Of a stretch of DNA of 64,000 nt, positions 39,992-49,604 are shown piece after piece. The notes beneath the pieces were generated by a model. It saw only the letters and a program-made list of their open reading frames with translations. It was not told the origin of the DNA and did not search any database. The stretch comes from Cellulosimicrobium terreum. Its GTDB lineage: Bacteria > Actinomycetota > Actinomycetes > Actinomycetales > Cellulomonadaceae. The translations under genes and the position numbers were made by a program. Numbering within the stretch: position 1 is the stretch's first letter; each line of letters opens with the position of its first letter. The stretch covers positions 248,001-312,000 of the forward strand of contig JACYFD010000001.1 in the NCBI GenBank assembly GCA_014803435.1, in the 5' to 3' direction.

Positions 39992-41193
39992 CGTGCCGCC
40001 TCAGCCCAGGGGTCGAGGACGACCTTGATGCAGCCGTCCTCCTTGCGCTGGAACGTCCGGTACGCCTCGGGCGCGCGCTCCAGCGGGACGCGGTGCGTGC
40101 GCAGGTCGAGGACGCCCAGCGGATCGGCGGCGTCCTGGACGAGCGGCAGGAGGTCGTCGGTCCAGCGCCGTACGTTGGCCTGGCCCATGCGCAGCGTGAG
40201 CTGCTTGTCGAAGAGCTGCATCATCGGCAGCGGGTCCTTCGCGCCGCCGTAGACACCGGAGATCGACACGGTGCCGCCGCGCCGCACGACGTCGAACGCC
40301 GTGTAGAGCGCGGCGAGGCGGTCGGTGCCCACGCGCTCGGTGAGCGGCGCTGCGACGGCGTCGGGCATCCTGCCGACGACCTTCTGCGTCGCCTCGGCGA
40401 CGGGCGACCCGTGCGCCTCCATGCCGACGGCGTCGACCACGGAGTCCGGGCCGCGTCCGTCCGTCAGGTCGCGCAGGGCGGCGGCGAGGTCGTCGACGGG
40501 ACCCGGGTCGACGGTCCGGACGCCGTGCCGCTGCGCCATCGCACGGCGCTCGGGAACGGGGTCGACGCCGACGACCAGCCCGGCGCCACGGTGCAGGGCG
40601 ACGCGGGCGGCCATCTGGCCGATCGGCCCGAGCCCGAGCACGACGACGCTCCCACCCTCGGGGACTCCCGCGTACTCGACGGCCTGCCACGCGGTCGGGA
40701 GCACGTCCGAGAGGTAGAGGTAGCGTTCGTCGGGCGTGCCGTCGTCGGGCACGACCAGCGGCCCGTAGTGCGCCTGCGGGACGCGCAGGTACTGGGCCTG
40801 GCCGCCGGGGACCTGACCGTAGAGCTTGGTGTAGCCGAACAGTGCGGCGCCCTTGTCCTGCGCGTGCACCTGCGTCGTCTCGCACTGGGACTGCAGGCCA
40901 CGGCTGCACGTCCAGCAGCGACCGCAGGAGATGTTGAACGGCACGACGACGCGGTCACCCACCCGCAGGTCGCCCGCCGCGGAGCCGACCTCCTCCACGA
41001 CCCCCATCGCCTCGTGGCCCAGCACGTCGCCGGAGTCCAGGAACATCCCGAGCACGCCGTACAGGTGCAGGTCGGAACCGCAGATCGCCGTCGACGTCAC
41101 GCGCACGACCGCGTCCGTCGGCTCCTCGACCCGAGGGTCGGGGACGTCCTCGACGCTCACGCTCTCGCGCCCCTGCCAGGTCAGTGCACGCAT
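39988..41193 (-). CDS. Zinc-dependent alcohol dehydrogenase, formaldehyde-dehydrogenase-like branch
   Basis: 401 residues. The catalytic zinc region is C38-G-S-D and G-H60-E61. The structural-zinc cysteines are C90, C93, C96 and C104 (I-S-C-G-R-C-W-T-C, then C-E-T). The Rossmann loop is V-L-G-L-G-P-I-G-Q. The inserted Y-L-Y-L-S-D-V-L-P-T-A-W and the 400-residue length are typical of the glutathione-independent formaldehyde dehydrogenase/threonine-dehydrogenase-like branch. Substrate not determined. Its gene is upstream of the helical unknown (ATGA), and the pair is divergent from the ArsB-like permease. Confidence 0.9.
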   Translation of the reverse strand: MRALTWQGRESVSVEDVPDPRVEEPTDAVVRVTSTAICGSDLHLYGVLGMFLDSGDVLGHEAMGVVEEVGSAAGDLRVGDRVVVPFNISCGRCWTCSRGLQSQCETTQVHAQDKGAALFGYTKLYGQVPGGQAQYLRVPQAHYGPLVVPDDGTPDERYLYLSDVLPTAWQAVEYAGVPEGGSVVVLGLGPIGQMAARVALHRGAGLVVGVDPVPERRAMAQRHGVRTVDPGPVDDLAAALRDLTDGRGPDSVVDAVGMEAHGSPVAEATQKVVGRMPDAVAAPLTERVGTDRLAALYTAFDVVRRGGTVSISGVYGGAKDPLPMMQLFDKQLTLRMGQANVRRWTDDLLPLVQDAADPLGVLDLRTHRVPLERAPEAYRTFQRKEDGCIKVVLDPWAEAAR

Positions 41194-41343
41194 CGGATCC
41201 TCTTCTCGTCGATCTCCGTCTCGCGCCGGCGAGACTCTGCACCGACGCCGTCAGTGAAGCACCGCGGCCGCTCGCTCACACGCCGGGGTGGCGTCACCGG
41301 ACCGTCCAGGGCGGGCGGGCACGAGGTGCCGTAACCTTCGGCC

Positions 41344-42564
41344 GTGACGTCTCCTGGTCCGGACGCCGCAGGCCCGGACGTCCGAGCCGCGGGGTCGCGC
41401 CGTCGACTCCGCGTCCCCCTCTGGGCGATCGCGGTCGTGCTCGTCGTGGCACTGCCCGCGACAGGGCTGCTCCCCGCCGACGACGCGCGGGGCCTCCTCG
41501 TGCGCACGGGCCCGGTCCTCGTGTTCCTCCTCGCGATCACGGTCGTCGCGGAGCTGTGCGCGGGCGCAGGACTGTTCGACGCCGTGGCGGGGCGTGCCGC
41601 GCGTGCGGCCCGAGGCCGGCGGCTCGCGCTCTGGGCGCTCGTCGTCGTCATGGCCACGGGGAGCACCGTGGTGCTGTCGCTCGACTCGACGGCCGTCCTC
41701 GTCACGCCCGTGGTCCTCGCCCTCGCGCGTCGCACCGGCTCGCGGCCGCTGCCGCTCGCGCTCACGGTGCTCGCGCTCGCCAACACGGCGTCGCTGCTGC
41801 TGCCCGTCTCCAACCTCACGAACCTGCTCGCCGCGTCGCGGTTCGGCACCGGGTACGTCGGCGTCATGTGGCTGCCTGCGCTCGCGGTGCTCGTCGTGAC
41901 GGTCGTCGTCCTGCTGGTGCTGCACGGCCGGTCCCTCACCGGGCGCTTCGAGCTCACCGCGCACGGCCCGACGCCGCCCGACCGGGTCCTGCTCCTCGTC
42001 ACCGGCGCCGTGGTGACGCTGCTCGCCCTCGCGTTCGCGGCCGAGCTGCCCGTGGCGCTCGCCGCGCTCGCCGGCGTCGTCGTCCTCGGTCTCGCCACGT
42101 GGTGGCGCAAGGTGCCGCTCCTCGTCCCCGTGCGCGAGATGGTCCCGTGGCGGTCCGCGCTCGTCGTCGCGGCACTGTTCGTCGTCGTGGAGACGTGGCA
42201 CGCGCACGGGCTGGGCGACATCCTCGCGGCGGTCGCCGGGGACGGGGCGGACGGGGGAGACCTGGCGCGCCTCGCGACGACGGGCGTGGTCGCCGCCAAC
42301 GCGGTGAACAACCTGCCGGCGTTCCTCGCGCTCGCCCCGACGGCGGGGGAGGACGTCGACCGGCTCGCGACACTGCTCGTCGCGGTGAACGCCGGTCCGC
42401 TCGTCACGCCGTGGGCGTCGCTCGCGACCGTGCTGTGGTGGCAGCAGTACCGCCGCCACACGTTCGGCAGCGGCGGTCCGCCCGCGTGGCCCGTCGTGCG
42501 ACAAGGGCTCGTCCTCGCACCGCTCGTCGTCGCGGCCGGCGTCGTCGCCGTCGCCCTGGGCTGA
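41344..42564 (+). CDS. ArsB/SLC13-type membrane permease
   Basis: A 406-residue, ten- to eleven-helix transporter. The two re-entrant hairpin signatures are visible: L-L-L-P-V-S-N-L-T-N-L-L in the first half, and A-N-A-V-N-N-L-P-A-F-L and N-A-G-P-L-V-T-P-W-A-S-L-A-T in the second, as in ArsB and related anion/citrate permeases. V-L-S-L-D-S-T-A-V-L precedes the first. It could export arsenite in support of the distant ars genes, but the same motif set is found in other anion permeases. GTG start at 41344 with a weak ribosome site. The next gene follows after 24 bases. Confidence 0.8.
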   Translation: MTSPGPDAAGPDVRAAGSRRRLRVPLWAIAVVLVVALPATGLLPADDARGLLVRTGPVLVFLLAITVVAELCAGAGLFDAVAGRAARAARGRRLALWALVVVMATGSTVVLSLDSTAVLVTPVVLALARRTGSRPLPLALTVLALANTASLLLPVSNLTNLLAASRFGTGYVGVMWLPALAVLVVTVVVLLVLHGRSLTGRFELTAHGPTPPDRVLLLVTGAVVTLLALAFAAELPVALAALAGVVVLGLATWWRKVPLLVPVREMVPWRSALVVAALFVVVETWHAHGLGDILAAVAGDGADGGDLARLATTGVVAANAVNNLPAFLALAPTAGEDVDRLATLLVAVNAGPLVTPWASLATVLWWQQYRRHTFGSGGPPAWPVVRQGLVLAPLVVAAGVVAVALG

Positions 42565-42588
42565 GCGCGCCGCGACTGTCACCCTGTC

Positions 42589-43716
42589 GTGCGGGCGTGC
42601 CGACGGCAGACCACGATCGGACACGTGGACAGCGCAGCAGGAACGACCCGACGTCGAAGGCGCCGGACGGTCGATGCCCTGCACGGGCAGTGGGTGCGCC
42701 ACCCGAGGTGGTCGCTCGCTCTCAAGGGAGCGGTCGCGGCCGCGCTCGCGTGGTTCGTCGGCGTCCTGGCCCCCGAGCCCTTCTCCGACTACCCGTACTA
42801 CGCTCCGCTCGGCGCCGTCGTCGCGACGACCAGCACCCTCGCGCGGTCGGTCCGCGAGTCCGTCCAGGCGCTCGCGGCGTTGCTGCTCGGCGCCGCGATC
42901 GCACGGACGGCCGACCTCGTGCTCGCGCCGGGGGCGCTGTCGATCGCGGTCGTGGTGGGCGTCGCGCTCCTGTGCTCGGGATGGCGCCGGTTCGGCGAGA
43001 TGGGCTCGTGGGCGGTGACGTCCGCCCTGTTCGTGCTCATCATCGGCAACACCGACAAGTTCGGGTTCGTCGGCGCGTACGCGGGGCTCCTCGTCGTCGG
43101 CGCGGCGGTGGGCGTCGGCATCAACCTGCTCGCTCCGCCGCTGCCCCTCACCCCGACCGAGGATGCGCTCGACCGTCTGCGCGACACCCTCGCCGAGCAG
43201 GTCGAGGGCCTGGCGGACGGGTTGGAGGGCGACCGCCCTCCGTCGTCGGACGAGTGGGCCGAGCGCCGGCGGGAGATCCTGCCGACGCTCGACCGGGCGC
43301 GCGACGCGGTGGCCCGGTCGCACGAGGCGGCCCGCGCGAACCTGCGGGTGCGGCGGCACCGGGACTGGGCGACCTCCCAGACGCGCCGCTCGGCCCAGCT
43401 GGAGACCTCGGCGGACGTGGTGGAGATCCTCGTGCGCCTCCTCGTCGAGTGGGAGCACGACGGTCGCGAGCACGTCGCGCTCGGTCCACGGCTGCGGCCG
43501 GACGCGGCCCTCGCGCTGCGCGCCTACGCGGACGCCGTCCGGCGCGTCGGGGCCGACGACGCGGACGCCGGGCCCGACCCCGTGCTGGGCGAGCGCGTCG
43601 ATGCGCTGGCCAAGGCTGTCCGCGCTGCCCGCCGGGGCTCGGACGAGGACTACTTCGTCGCCGGAGCGCTCGTCCTCGCCCTGCGCCGCGGGTCAGCAGC
43701 CCTCGCCCAGAGCTGA
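42589..43716 (+). CDS. Aromatic-acid-exporter-like FUSC protein
   Basis: 375 residues. After a very basic N-terminus (R-R-R-R-R-R), six membrane helices (about 45-185) contain Y-Y-A-P-L-G-A-V-V-A-T and the FUSC-type R-E-S-V-Q-A-L-A-A-L-L-L-G-A. A cytosolic helical domain (190-375) follows, ending in D-Y-F-V-A-G-A-L-V. This is the half-size ArAE/FUSC_2 form, which should dimerise. Starts: GTG 42589 is given; GTG 42625 (V-D-S-A-A-G) is equally likely. It is probably co-transcribed with the ArsB-like gene. The substrate may be an aromatic anion. Confidence 0.8.
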   Translation: MRACRRQTTIGHVDSAAGTTRRRRRRTVDALHGQWVRHPRWSLALKGAVAAALAWFVGVLAPEPFSDYPYYAPLGAVVATTSTLARSVRESVQALAALLLGAAIARTADLVLAPGALSIAVVVGVALLCSGWRRFGEMGSWAVTSALFVLIIGNTDKFGFVGAYAGLLVVGAAVGVGINLLAPPLPLTPTEDALDRLRDTLAEQVEGLADGLEGDRPPSSDEWAERRREILPTLDRARDAVARSHEAARANLRVRRHRDWATSQTRRSAQLETSADVVEILVRLLVEWEHDGREHVALGPRLRPDAALALRAYADAVRRVGADDADAGPDPVLGERVDALAKAVRAARRGSDEDYFVAGALVLALRRGSAALAQS

Positions 43717-43720
43717 CCCC

Positions 43721-43750
43721 TTGACGCCCGGGAGAGGGCTCTCGTAATGT
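43721..43750 (+). promoter_or_regulatory. Candidate promoter of the alpha-1,3-glucanase gene
   Basis: TTGACG (43721-43726), 18-base spacer, TAATGT (43745-43750), a sigma-70-like pair in a very GC-rich background. It leaves a 5' leader of about 230 bases before the ATG at 43988; apart from this promoter I see no feature in that gap. Confidence 0.45.
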
Positions 43751-43987
43751 CTGCACTGTTCGACGCAAGAAGTTGACAGGCAAGCAGCACAAAGCAGTGC
43801 CGATTCTGCAACTCTCGATGTGCGTGGTCCCGTCTCTCGCGAGCACCCTCTGCGGGCGGACGCGCCGTCGTACCTGACCCGACCCACCTGAGACGTTCCG
43901 CGCCACCAGCACGGTCGCGGGCCGTCGTCGGGCACCGACGCCCGTGGGTGGACGACCCCGCCGTCCGGCGGGAGAACGAGGACGTTC

Positions 43988-46900
43988 ATGAGAACCCCCT
44001 GGAAGCACGCGACCGTGGCCGGGGCCGCGCTCGCGCTCGTCGTACCCCTCGGCGTGGTGGCCACAGCGCACGCCGCGCCCGCGCCTGCCGCCGTCGTGGC
44101 GGCCGCGGCGGCACCCGCCAACCTCGCGCTGAACCGGCCGATCGCGGCGTCGTCCGTCACGCAGACCTACGTCGCGCGCAACGCGAACGACGGGAACGCG
44201 AGCTCGTACTGGGAGGGCGCGGGCGGGCAGTACCCGTCCGACCTCACGGTCGACCTCGACGGCGACGCCGACGTGACGAAGGTCGTCGTCAAGCTGCCGC
44301 CGCCCGCCGCCTGGTCCACCCGGACCCAGACCTTCTCCGTGCTCGGCCGGGCCGACGGCGCGAGCACGTTCAGCACGCTCAAGGCGTCCGCGACGTACAC
44401 GTTCAACCCGTCGACGGGCAACGTCGTCGAGATCCCCGTGACCGTCACGACCTCCGACGTCCGCGTCGTCTTCACGGCGAACTCCGGCGCGACGAACGGG
44501 CAGGTGTCCGAGCTCGAGGTCTGGGGCACCGCGGACGACGAGCCTACCGACCCGACCGACCCGCCGACCGACCCCCCGACCGACCCGACGGGTACCAACT
44601 ACGCGAAGAACCGCCCGGCCGTCGCGTCGTCGACGGAGTGGTCGTACGCGGCGACGAACGCCGTGGACGGGCAGACCGGCACGTACTGGGAGGGCGCGGG
44701 CGGGCAGTACCCGTCGACCCTCGACGTGCAGCTCGCGTCGCAGACGCAGCTCAGCCGCGTCACCGTCCGGCTCAACCCCGACGCCGCGTGGGGCGCGCGC
44801 ACCCAGACGTTCTCCGTGTGGGGTCGCTCCGGCACCGGGGCGTGGCAGGAGCTCAAGGCGTCCGCGGCGTACGCGTTCGCGCCGTCGAGCGGGAACGCGC
44901 GGAGCGTCGACGTGACGGGCAGCGTCACCGACGTCCGGCTGCGGTTCACGGGCAACACCGGCGCGGGCAACGGCCAGGTCGCCGAGCTCGAGGTGTACGG
45001 CGCGCCCGCGCCGAACCCGAACCTCACGGTCAGCGCCGTGACGGCGAGCCCGGCCGCGCCCACGGAGAAGACCCCCGTGACGCTCACGGCGACGGTGAAG
45101 AACACTGGCGACCGCGCGTCGTCGGCCACGACCCTGGACGCGACGCTCGGCGGGACGAAGGTCGGCTCGGCGGCCGTGCCGGCGATCCAGCCCGGCGCGA
45201 GCGCGCAGGTTCAGGTGGCGGCAGGCACACGCGGGGCCGGCGAGTACACGGTCGGCGCGGTCGTCGACCCGGCGAACACCGTCGTCGAGCAGAACGAGAC
45301 CGACAACGCGCACGTCAGCGCGACGAAGCTCGTGGTGAGCGAGGCCGCAGGACCTGACCTGCAGGTCCTCGGTGTCGCGACGACGCCGTCCAACCCGGCC
45401 GTGGGCGCGAAGGTCTCGTTCTCGGTGCAGGTGAAGAACCGCGGCTCGCAGGCCGTCCCCGCGGGGTCGGTCACGCGCGTCGTCGTCGGCTCCACCACGC
45501 TGAACGGCACGACGCCGGCCGTGGCGTCCGGCGCGACCGTGACCGTCACGCCCAGCGGGACGTGGACCGCGACCAACGGCGGGGCGACGGTCACCGCGAC
45601 GGCCGACGCGACCGGGGTCGTCGCCGAGACGAACGAGGGGAACAACACCGCGACGCAGTCGATCGTCGTCGGGCGCGGCGCGGCCTCGCCGTACACGACG
45701 TACGAGGCGGAGGACGGCCGGTACACGGGCACGCTGCTCCAGACGGACGCGGTGCGGACGTTCGGGCACACGAACTTCGGTACCGAGTCGTCGGGCCGCA
45801 AGTCGGTGCGCCTCGACTCGGCCGGCCAGCACGTCGAGCTCACCTCGACCGTGCCGACCAACTCCATCGTCGTGCGCAACGCGATCCCCGACGCCCCCGG
45901 CGGCGGGGGCCAGGAGAAGACGATCAGCCTCTACGCGGACGGCCAGTTCGTGCAGAAGCTCACGCTCTCCTCGAAGCACTCGTGGCTGTACGGGAACGTC
46001 GACGGGCCCGAGGCGCTGAGCAACACCCCGAGCGGCGACGCGCGTCGGCTGTTCGACGAGTCGCACGCGCTGCTGCCGAGGTCCTTCCCCGCGGGCACCG
46101 TGTTCAAGCTCCAGCGCGACGCCGGCGACGACGCGGCGTACTACGTCATCGACCTGATCGAGCTGGAGCAGGTCGCGCCGCCGACGTCGAAGCCCGCCGC
46201 GTGCACGTCGATCACCGAGTACGGCGCCGTCCCGAACGACGGGCTCGAGGACACCGCTGCCATCCAGGCCGCGGTGACCGCGAACCAGAACGGGCAGATC
46301 GACTGCGTGTGGATCCCGGCGGGGCAGTGGCGCCAGGAGAAGAAGATCCTCACCGACGACCCGCTGAACCGCGGCATGCACAACCAGGTGGGCATCAGCG
46401 ACGTGACGATCCGCGGCGCGGGCATGTGGCACTCCCAGCTCTACAGCCTCATCCAGCCGCAGGACGCCCCGGGCATGATCAACCACCCGCACGAGGGCAA
46501 CTTCGGGTTCGACATCGACGACAACGTCCAGATCTCCGACATCGCGATCTTCGGCTCCGGCCGGATCCGCGGGAACAACGCCCAGGAAGAGGGCGGCGTC
46601 GGGCTCAACGGCCGCTTCGGCAAGAACACGAAGATCACCAACGTGTGGATCGAGCACGCGAACGTCGGCGTCTGGGTCGGGCGCGACTACACCAACATCC
46701 CCGAGCTGTGGGGACCCGGCGACGGCGTCGAGTTCTCCGGGATGCGCATCCGCAACACCTACGCGGACGGCATCAACTTCAGCAACGGCACGCGCAACTC
46801 GCTCGTGTTCAACTCGTCGTTCCGCAACACGGGCGACGACGCGCTGGCCGTCTGGGCCAACCCGTACGTCAAGGACCGGAACGTCGACATCGGCCACTCC

Positions 46901-47422
46901 AACGCGTTCCGCAACAACACGGTCCAGCTGCCGTGGCGCGCCAACGGCATCGCGATCTACGGCGGCTACGACAACTCGATCGAGAACAACCTGATCTCCG
47001 ACACGATGAACTACCCCGGCATCATGCTGGCGACCGACCACGACCCCCTGCCGTTCTCGGGGACGACGCTCATCGCCAACAACGGTCTCTACCGCACCGG
47101 CGGGGCGTTCTGGAACGAGGACCAGGAGTTCGGCGCGATCACGATCTTCCCGCAGACGCACGACATCGTCGGCGTCACGATCAGGGACACGGACATCGTC
47201 GACTCCACGTACGACGGCATCCAGTTCAAGAACGGCGGCGGCAACATGCCGGACGTGAAGATCACGAACGTGCGGATCTCCGGGTCCCAGAACGGGTCCG
47301 GCATCCTCGCGATGGGCGGCGCTCGCGGCAACGCGATCCTGTCGAACGTGACCATCACCGGCTCGCGCGACGGCGACGTCGCCAAGGAGCCCGGCTCGCA
47401 GTTCGTCTTCACGGGCCAGTAG
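43988..47422 (+). CDS. Secreted multidomain alpha-1,3-glucanase / mycodextranase (GH87)
   Basis: 1144 residues. The signal peptide ends near A-H-A-A-P (30). Two discoidin/F5-8C-type sugar-binding domains (about 45-185, 205-340), each with N-x-N-D-G-N/V-D-G-Q and E-G-A-G-G-Q-Y-P, are joined by a D-P-T-D-P-P linker. Two CARDB domains span about 345-450 and 455-555, a CBM-like sandwich 560-735, then the GH87 right-handed beta-helix. In the last, Asp927 (A-D-G-I-N-F) precedes Asp950-Asp951 (G-D-D-A-L-A) by exactly the spacing of the catalytic trio of bacterial GH87 enzymes. It hydrolyses alpha-1,3-glucan of fungal walls or dental mutan. GGAGAACGAGG precedes the start. Confidence 0.9.
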   Translation: MRTPWKHATVAGAALALVVPLGVVATAHAAPAPAAVVAAAAAPANLALNRPIAASSVTQTYVARNANDGNASSYWEGAGGQYPSDLTVDLDGDADVTKVVVKLPPPAAWSTRTQTFSVLGRADGASTFSTLKASATYTFNPSTGNVVEIPVTVTTSDVRVVFTANSGATNGQVSELEVWGTADDEPTDPTDPPTDPPTDPTGTNYAKNRPAVASSTEWSYAATNAVDGQTGTYWEGAGGQYPSTLDVQLASQTQLSRVTVRLNPDAAWGARTQTFSVWGRSGTGAWQELKASAAYAFAPSSGNARSVDVTGSVTDVRLRFTGNTGAGNGQVAELEVYGAPAPNPNLTVSAVTASPAAPTEKTPVTLTATVKNTGDRASSATTLDATLGGTKVGSAAVPAIQPGASAQVQVAAGTRGAGEYTVGAVVDPANTVVEQNETDNAHVSATKLVVSEAAGPDLQVLGVATTPSNPAVGAKVSFSVQVKNRGSQAVPAGSVTRVVVGSTTLNGTTPAVASGATVTVTPSGTWTATNGGATVTATADATGVVAETNEGNNTATQSIVVGRGAASPYTTYEAEDGRYTGTLLQTDAVRTFGHTNFGTESSGRKSVRLDSAGQHVELTSTVPTNSIVVRNAIPDAPGGGGQEKTISLYADGQFVQKLTLSSKHSWLYGNVDGPEALSNTPSGDARRLFDESHALLPRSFPAGTVFKLQRDAGDDAAYYVIDLIELEQVAPPTSKPAACTSITEYGAVPNDGLEDTAAIQAAVTANQNGQIDCVWIPAGQWRQEKKILTDDPLNRGMHNQVGISDVTIRGAGMWHSQLYSLIQPQDAPGMINHPHEGNFGFDIDDNVQISDIAIFGSGRIRGNNAQEEGGVGLNGRFGKNTKITNVWIEHANVGVWVGRDYTNIPELWGPGDGVEFSGMRIRNTYADGINFSNGTRNSLVFNSSFRNTGDDALAVWANPYVKDRNVDIGHSNAFRNNTVQLPWRANGIAIYGGYDNSIENNLISDTMNYPGIMLATDHDPLPFSGTTLIANNGLYRTGGAFWNEDQEFGAITIFPQTHDIVGVTIRDTDIVDSTYDGIQFKNGGGNMPDVKITNVRISGSQNGSGILAMGGARGNAILSNVTITGSRDGDVAKEPGSQFVFTGQ

Positions 47423-47440
47423 CCGACACCCCCTGGGGGT

Positions 47441-47522
47441 GCCGAACACGACCTTGGGGTCGTTATCCATCGGATAACGACCCCAAGGTCGTTCTCGACG
47501 GCGAGTGGTGGCGTGCTCGACG
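47441..47522. repeat. Palindromic intergenic repeat, copy 1 (likely bidirectional terminator)
   Basis: Perfect 21-base arms at 47448-47468 and 47472-47492 with a 3-base loop form a strong hairpin between the converging glucanase and deaminase genes. A 27-base tail at 47496-47522 differs by one base from the tail of copy 2 (50633-50659). A second, slightly altered run of this tail follows up to about 47537. A small CACCCCC/GGGGGTG hairpin (47427-47441) precedes it. Confidence 0.85.
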
Positions 47523-47535
47523 GCGGGTGGTGGCG

Positions 47536-48057
47536 TCAGCGCCAGAAGCCCTCGTGGGGGGTCGCCGCCTCGTCCTCCAGGGCGGGACCGACGACGTCGA
47601 CGTGCCGCTGCCCGCGTGCGAAGACCTCCCGGCACGGCAGGTCGAACGTCGGGTTCTCGGGGTTGTCGCCCGTCAGGGCCAGCAGCCGGGACTCGGACAG
47701 GGCGTAGACGACCCGGCCCACGCCGGTCCAGTAGACGGCCCCCGCGCACATGGCGCAGGGCTCGGCGCTCGTGTAGAGCGTCGCTCCCGCGAGCTCGTCG
47801 AGCGGGACGGCGCGCGCCGCGGCGGCGACGGCGGCCAGCTCGGCGTGCTGCGTCGGGTCGCCCTCCGGCGGCATCGAGTTGTTGCCGCGTGTCGCGAGCA
47901 CGGTCCGGCCGTCCGCGGCGACGACGATCGCGCCGAACGGGTGGCGTCCCCGGTCCTTCGCGTCCTGCGCGACGCCGATCGCGGTGCGCAGGTGCTCGAG
48001 GTCGGCCGGGCTCAGGGTGGCGGTCGCGCTGACGTCGGTGCTCAGGGTCGGGGTCAT
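47536..48057 (-). CDS. Nucleobase/nucleoside deaminase (CMP/dCMP deaminase fold)
   Basis: 173 residues. The zinc-hydrolase signature is complete: T-Q-H-A-E-L (His ligand and proton-shuttling Glu) and S-A-E-P-C-A-M-C-A-G-A (two Cys ligands). The preceding P-F-G-A-I-V-V and T-R-G-N-N-S fit the guanine/cytosine-deaminase subgroup (GuaD/TadA-like). The C-terminal F-A-R-G-Q-R-H-V-D-V-V and P-H-E-G-F-W match guanine-deaminase-like proteins. It is next to an NCS2 permease on the same strand, so uptake plus deamination of a purine or pyrimidine base is the likely role. Confidence 0.88.
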   Translation of the reverse strand: MTPTLSTDVSATATLSPADLEHLRTAIGVAQDAKDRGRHPFGAIVVAADGRTVLATRGNNSMPPEGDPTQHAELAAVAAAARAVPLDELAGATLYTSAEPCAMCAGAVYWTGVGRVVYALSESRLLALTGDNPENPTFDLPCREVFARGQRHVDVVGPALEDEAATPHEGFWR

Positions 48058-48091
48058 GGGCTTGTCCTTCTCTGGTGACGGAGCCGGGTGG

Positions 48092-49513
48092 CTACGGGGT
48101 CGTGGTCGCGACGACGGCGGGTGCGGCGTCGGTGAGCGCTGCGTCGGTGGGTGTGGCGTCGGTGGGTGTGGCGTCGTCAGACGCGGTGGAGCGCCGCTCG
48201 CCCATGACGGCGTTGAGCAGGACGGCGGTGATCGCGCCCAGGAAGATCCCGCTGTCGACGACGAGCGAGAACGGCTCGGGGACCTGGGCGAACAGCTCGG
48301 GGGAGGCCATGGGCAGCACCCCGACGCTCACGGACACGGCGACGATGAGCGCGTTCCGCGTCCCGTCGTACCGCACGCGGGCGAGCTCCTGGATGCCGGC
48401 GGCGGTGGTCATGCCGAACATCACGATCGCCCCGCCGCCGAGGACGGCGGGCGGGATCGCGGCGACGACCGCGCCCGCCTTCGGGAGCAGGCCGAGCACG
48501 ATCATGAGGGCGCCGCCGGTGGCGACGACGTAGCGGCTGCGGACCTTCGTCATAGCGATCAGGCCCGTGTTCTGGCTGAAGGCGTTGAGCGGGAACCCGT
48601 TGTAGAGCCCGCCGAGCATCGAGCCGAGGCCGTCCGCGCGGAACGCCGCGGCGAGCCGCTTCCGGTCCACCGGCACGTCGGTGATCTTGCCGATCGCGAG
48701 CATGTTGCCCGTCGTCTCGGCGAGGATCACGAGCATCGCGAGCGACATCACGAGGATGGGCACGACGTGGAACTGCGGCGGACCGAACGCCAGCGGCGTC
48801 GCCACTCCCGCCCACGGCGCGGCGCCGACGCCGCCGAAGTCCGTCGCGCCGGTCGCGAGCGCGGCGCCGGTCCCCACGGCGAGGCCCGCGAGCACGGAGA
48901 GGCTGCTCCACAGGCCGCGCCCGAGCACGTACACCGCGATCGTGACGACGACCGTGAGGAGGCCGAGCAGGAGGTTGCGCGGCGCGCCGAAGTCGGGGCT
49001 GCCCTGGCCGCCGCCCAGCCAGCCGGCCGCGGCAGGCATGAGCGAGATGCCGACGATCGTGATGAGGCAGCCGATGACCACGGGCGGGAAGAAGCGCAGG
49101 AGCCGCGAGAAGAGCGGCGCTACCGCGATGGTGAGCGCGCCCGCCGCGATCACCGAACCGAAGACGGCGGTGATGCCGTACTCCTGCCCGATGAGGAGCG
49201 CCGGCGCGAGCCCGATGAACGAGGCGCCCTGGACGAGCGGGAACCGCGCGCCGAACTTCCACAGCCCGAGGGTCTGGAGGAGCGTGCCGAGCCCGCCGAC
49301 GACGAGGTTGGCGTTGATGAGGGTGACGGTCTGGGCGTCGGTGAGCCCGAGGACCTCGGACAGGATGAGCGGGACGGCGACGACCCCGGCGTAGAGGACC
49401 AGGACGTGCTGCAGGCCGAGCGACAGCGAACGGCCGAGGGGGAAGCGCTCGTCGACGGACGTGCGCGCGGCGGCGTCGGGCCGCGGCGGTCGGGCGGTGC
49501 GGAGCAGGGACAC
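48092..49513 (-). CDS. NCS2-family nucleobase permease (uracil/xanthine type)
   Basis: 473 residues, 14 membrane segments. The NCS2 hallmark G-L-Q-H-V-L-V-L-Y-A-G is near the start and F-V-Q/L-V-Q-G-A-S-F-I-G-L-A-P-A follows. A-E-T-T-G-N and G-L-Y-N-G-F-P-L-N-A-F-S-Q-N-T-G-L carry the conserved substrate-site Glu and the xanthine/urate-branch N-x-G. The C-terminus has a short Thr-Asp-Ala-rich tandem repeat (D-A-T-P-T twice). Proton symport of xanthine, urate or uracil is expected. GTG start. Upstream lies a divergent LysR gene. Confidence 0.9.
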   Translation of the reverse strand: MSLLRTARPPRPDAAARTSVDERFPLGRSLSLGLQHVLVLYAGVVAVPLILSEVLGLTDAQTVTLINANLVVGGLGTLLQTLGLWKFGARFPLVQGASFIGLAPALLIGQEYGITAVFGSVIAAGALTIAVAPLFSRLLRFFPPVVIGCLITIVGISLMPAAAGWLGGGQGSPDFGAPRNLLLGLLTVVVTIAVYVLGRGLWSSLSVLAGLAVGTGAALATGATDFGGVGAAPWAGVATPLAFGPPQFHVVPILVMSLAMLVILAETTGNMLAIGKITDVPVDRKRLAAAFRADGLGSMLGGLYNGFPLNAFSQNTGLIAMTKVRSRYVVATGGALMIVLGLLPKAGAVVAAIPPAVLGGGAIVMFGMTTAAGIQELARVRYDGTRNALIVAVSVSVGVLPMASPELFAQVPEPFSLVVDSGIFLGAITAVLLNAVMGERRSTASDDATPTDATPTDAALTDAAPAVVATTTP

Positions 49514-49604
49514 GGAGGTCTCCCTTCTCTCGGGCGGACGTCGACTCTGACGTCCGCAGGACTGGTCCCTGATGGGACGGTGCGACGACGCTAGACCGAC
49601 TCTC

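Noticed and set aside
41184-43724. 846-codon plus-strand frame overlapping the permease and FUSC genes
   Set aside because: Out of frame with two clear membrane proteins and made almost only of Arg, Ala, Gly and Pro.
43148-47749. Very long minus-strand open frame opposite the glucanase gene
   Set aside because: Composed of Arg/Val/Asp/Gly-rich shadow sequence typical of a GC-rich gene read backwards; the plus-strand frame has signal peptide, domains and catalytic residues.
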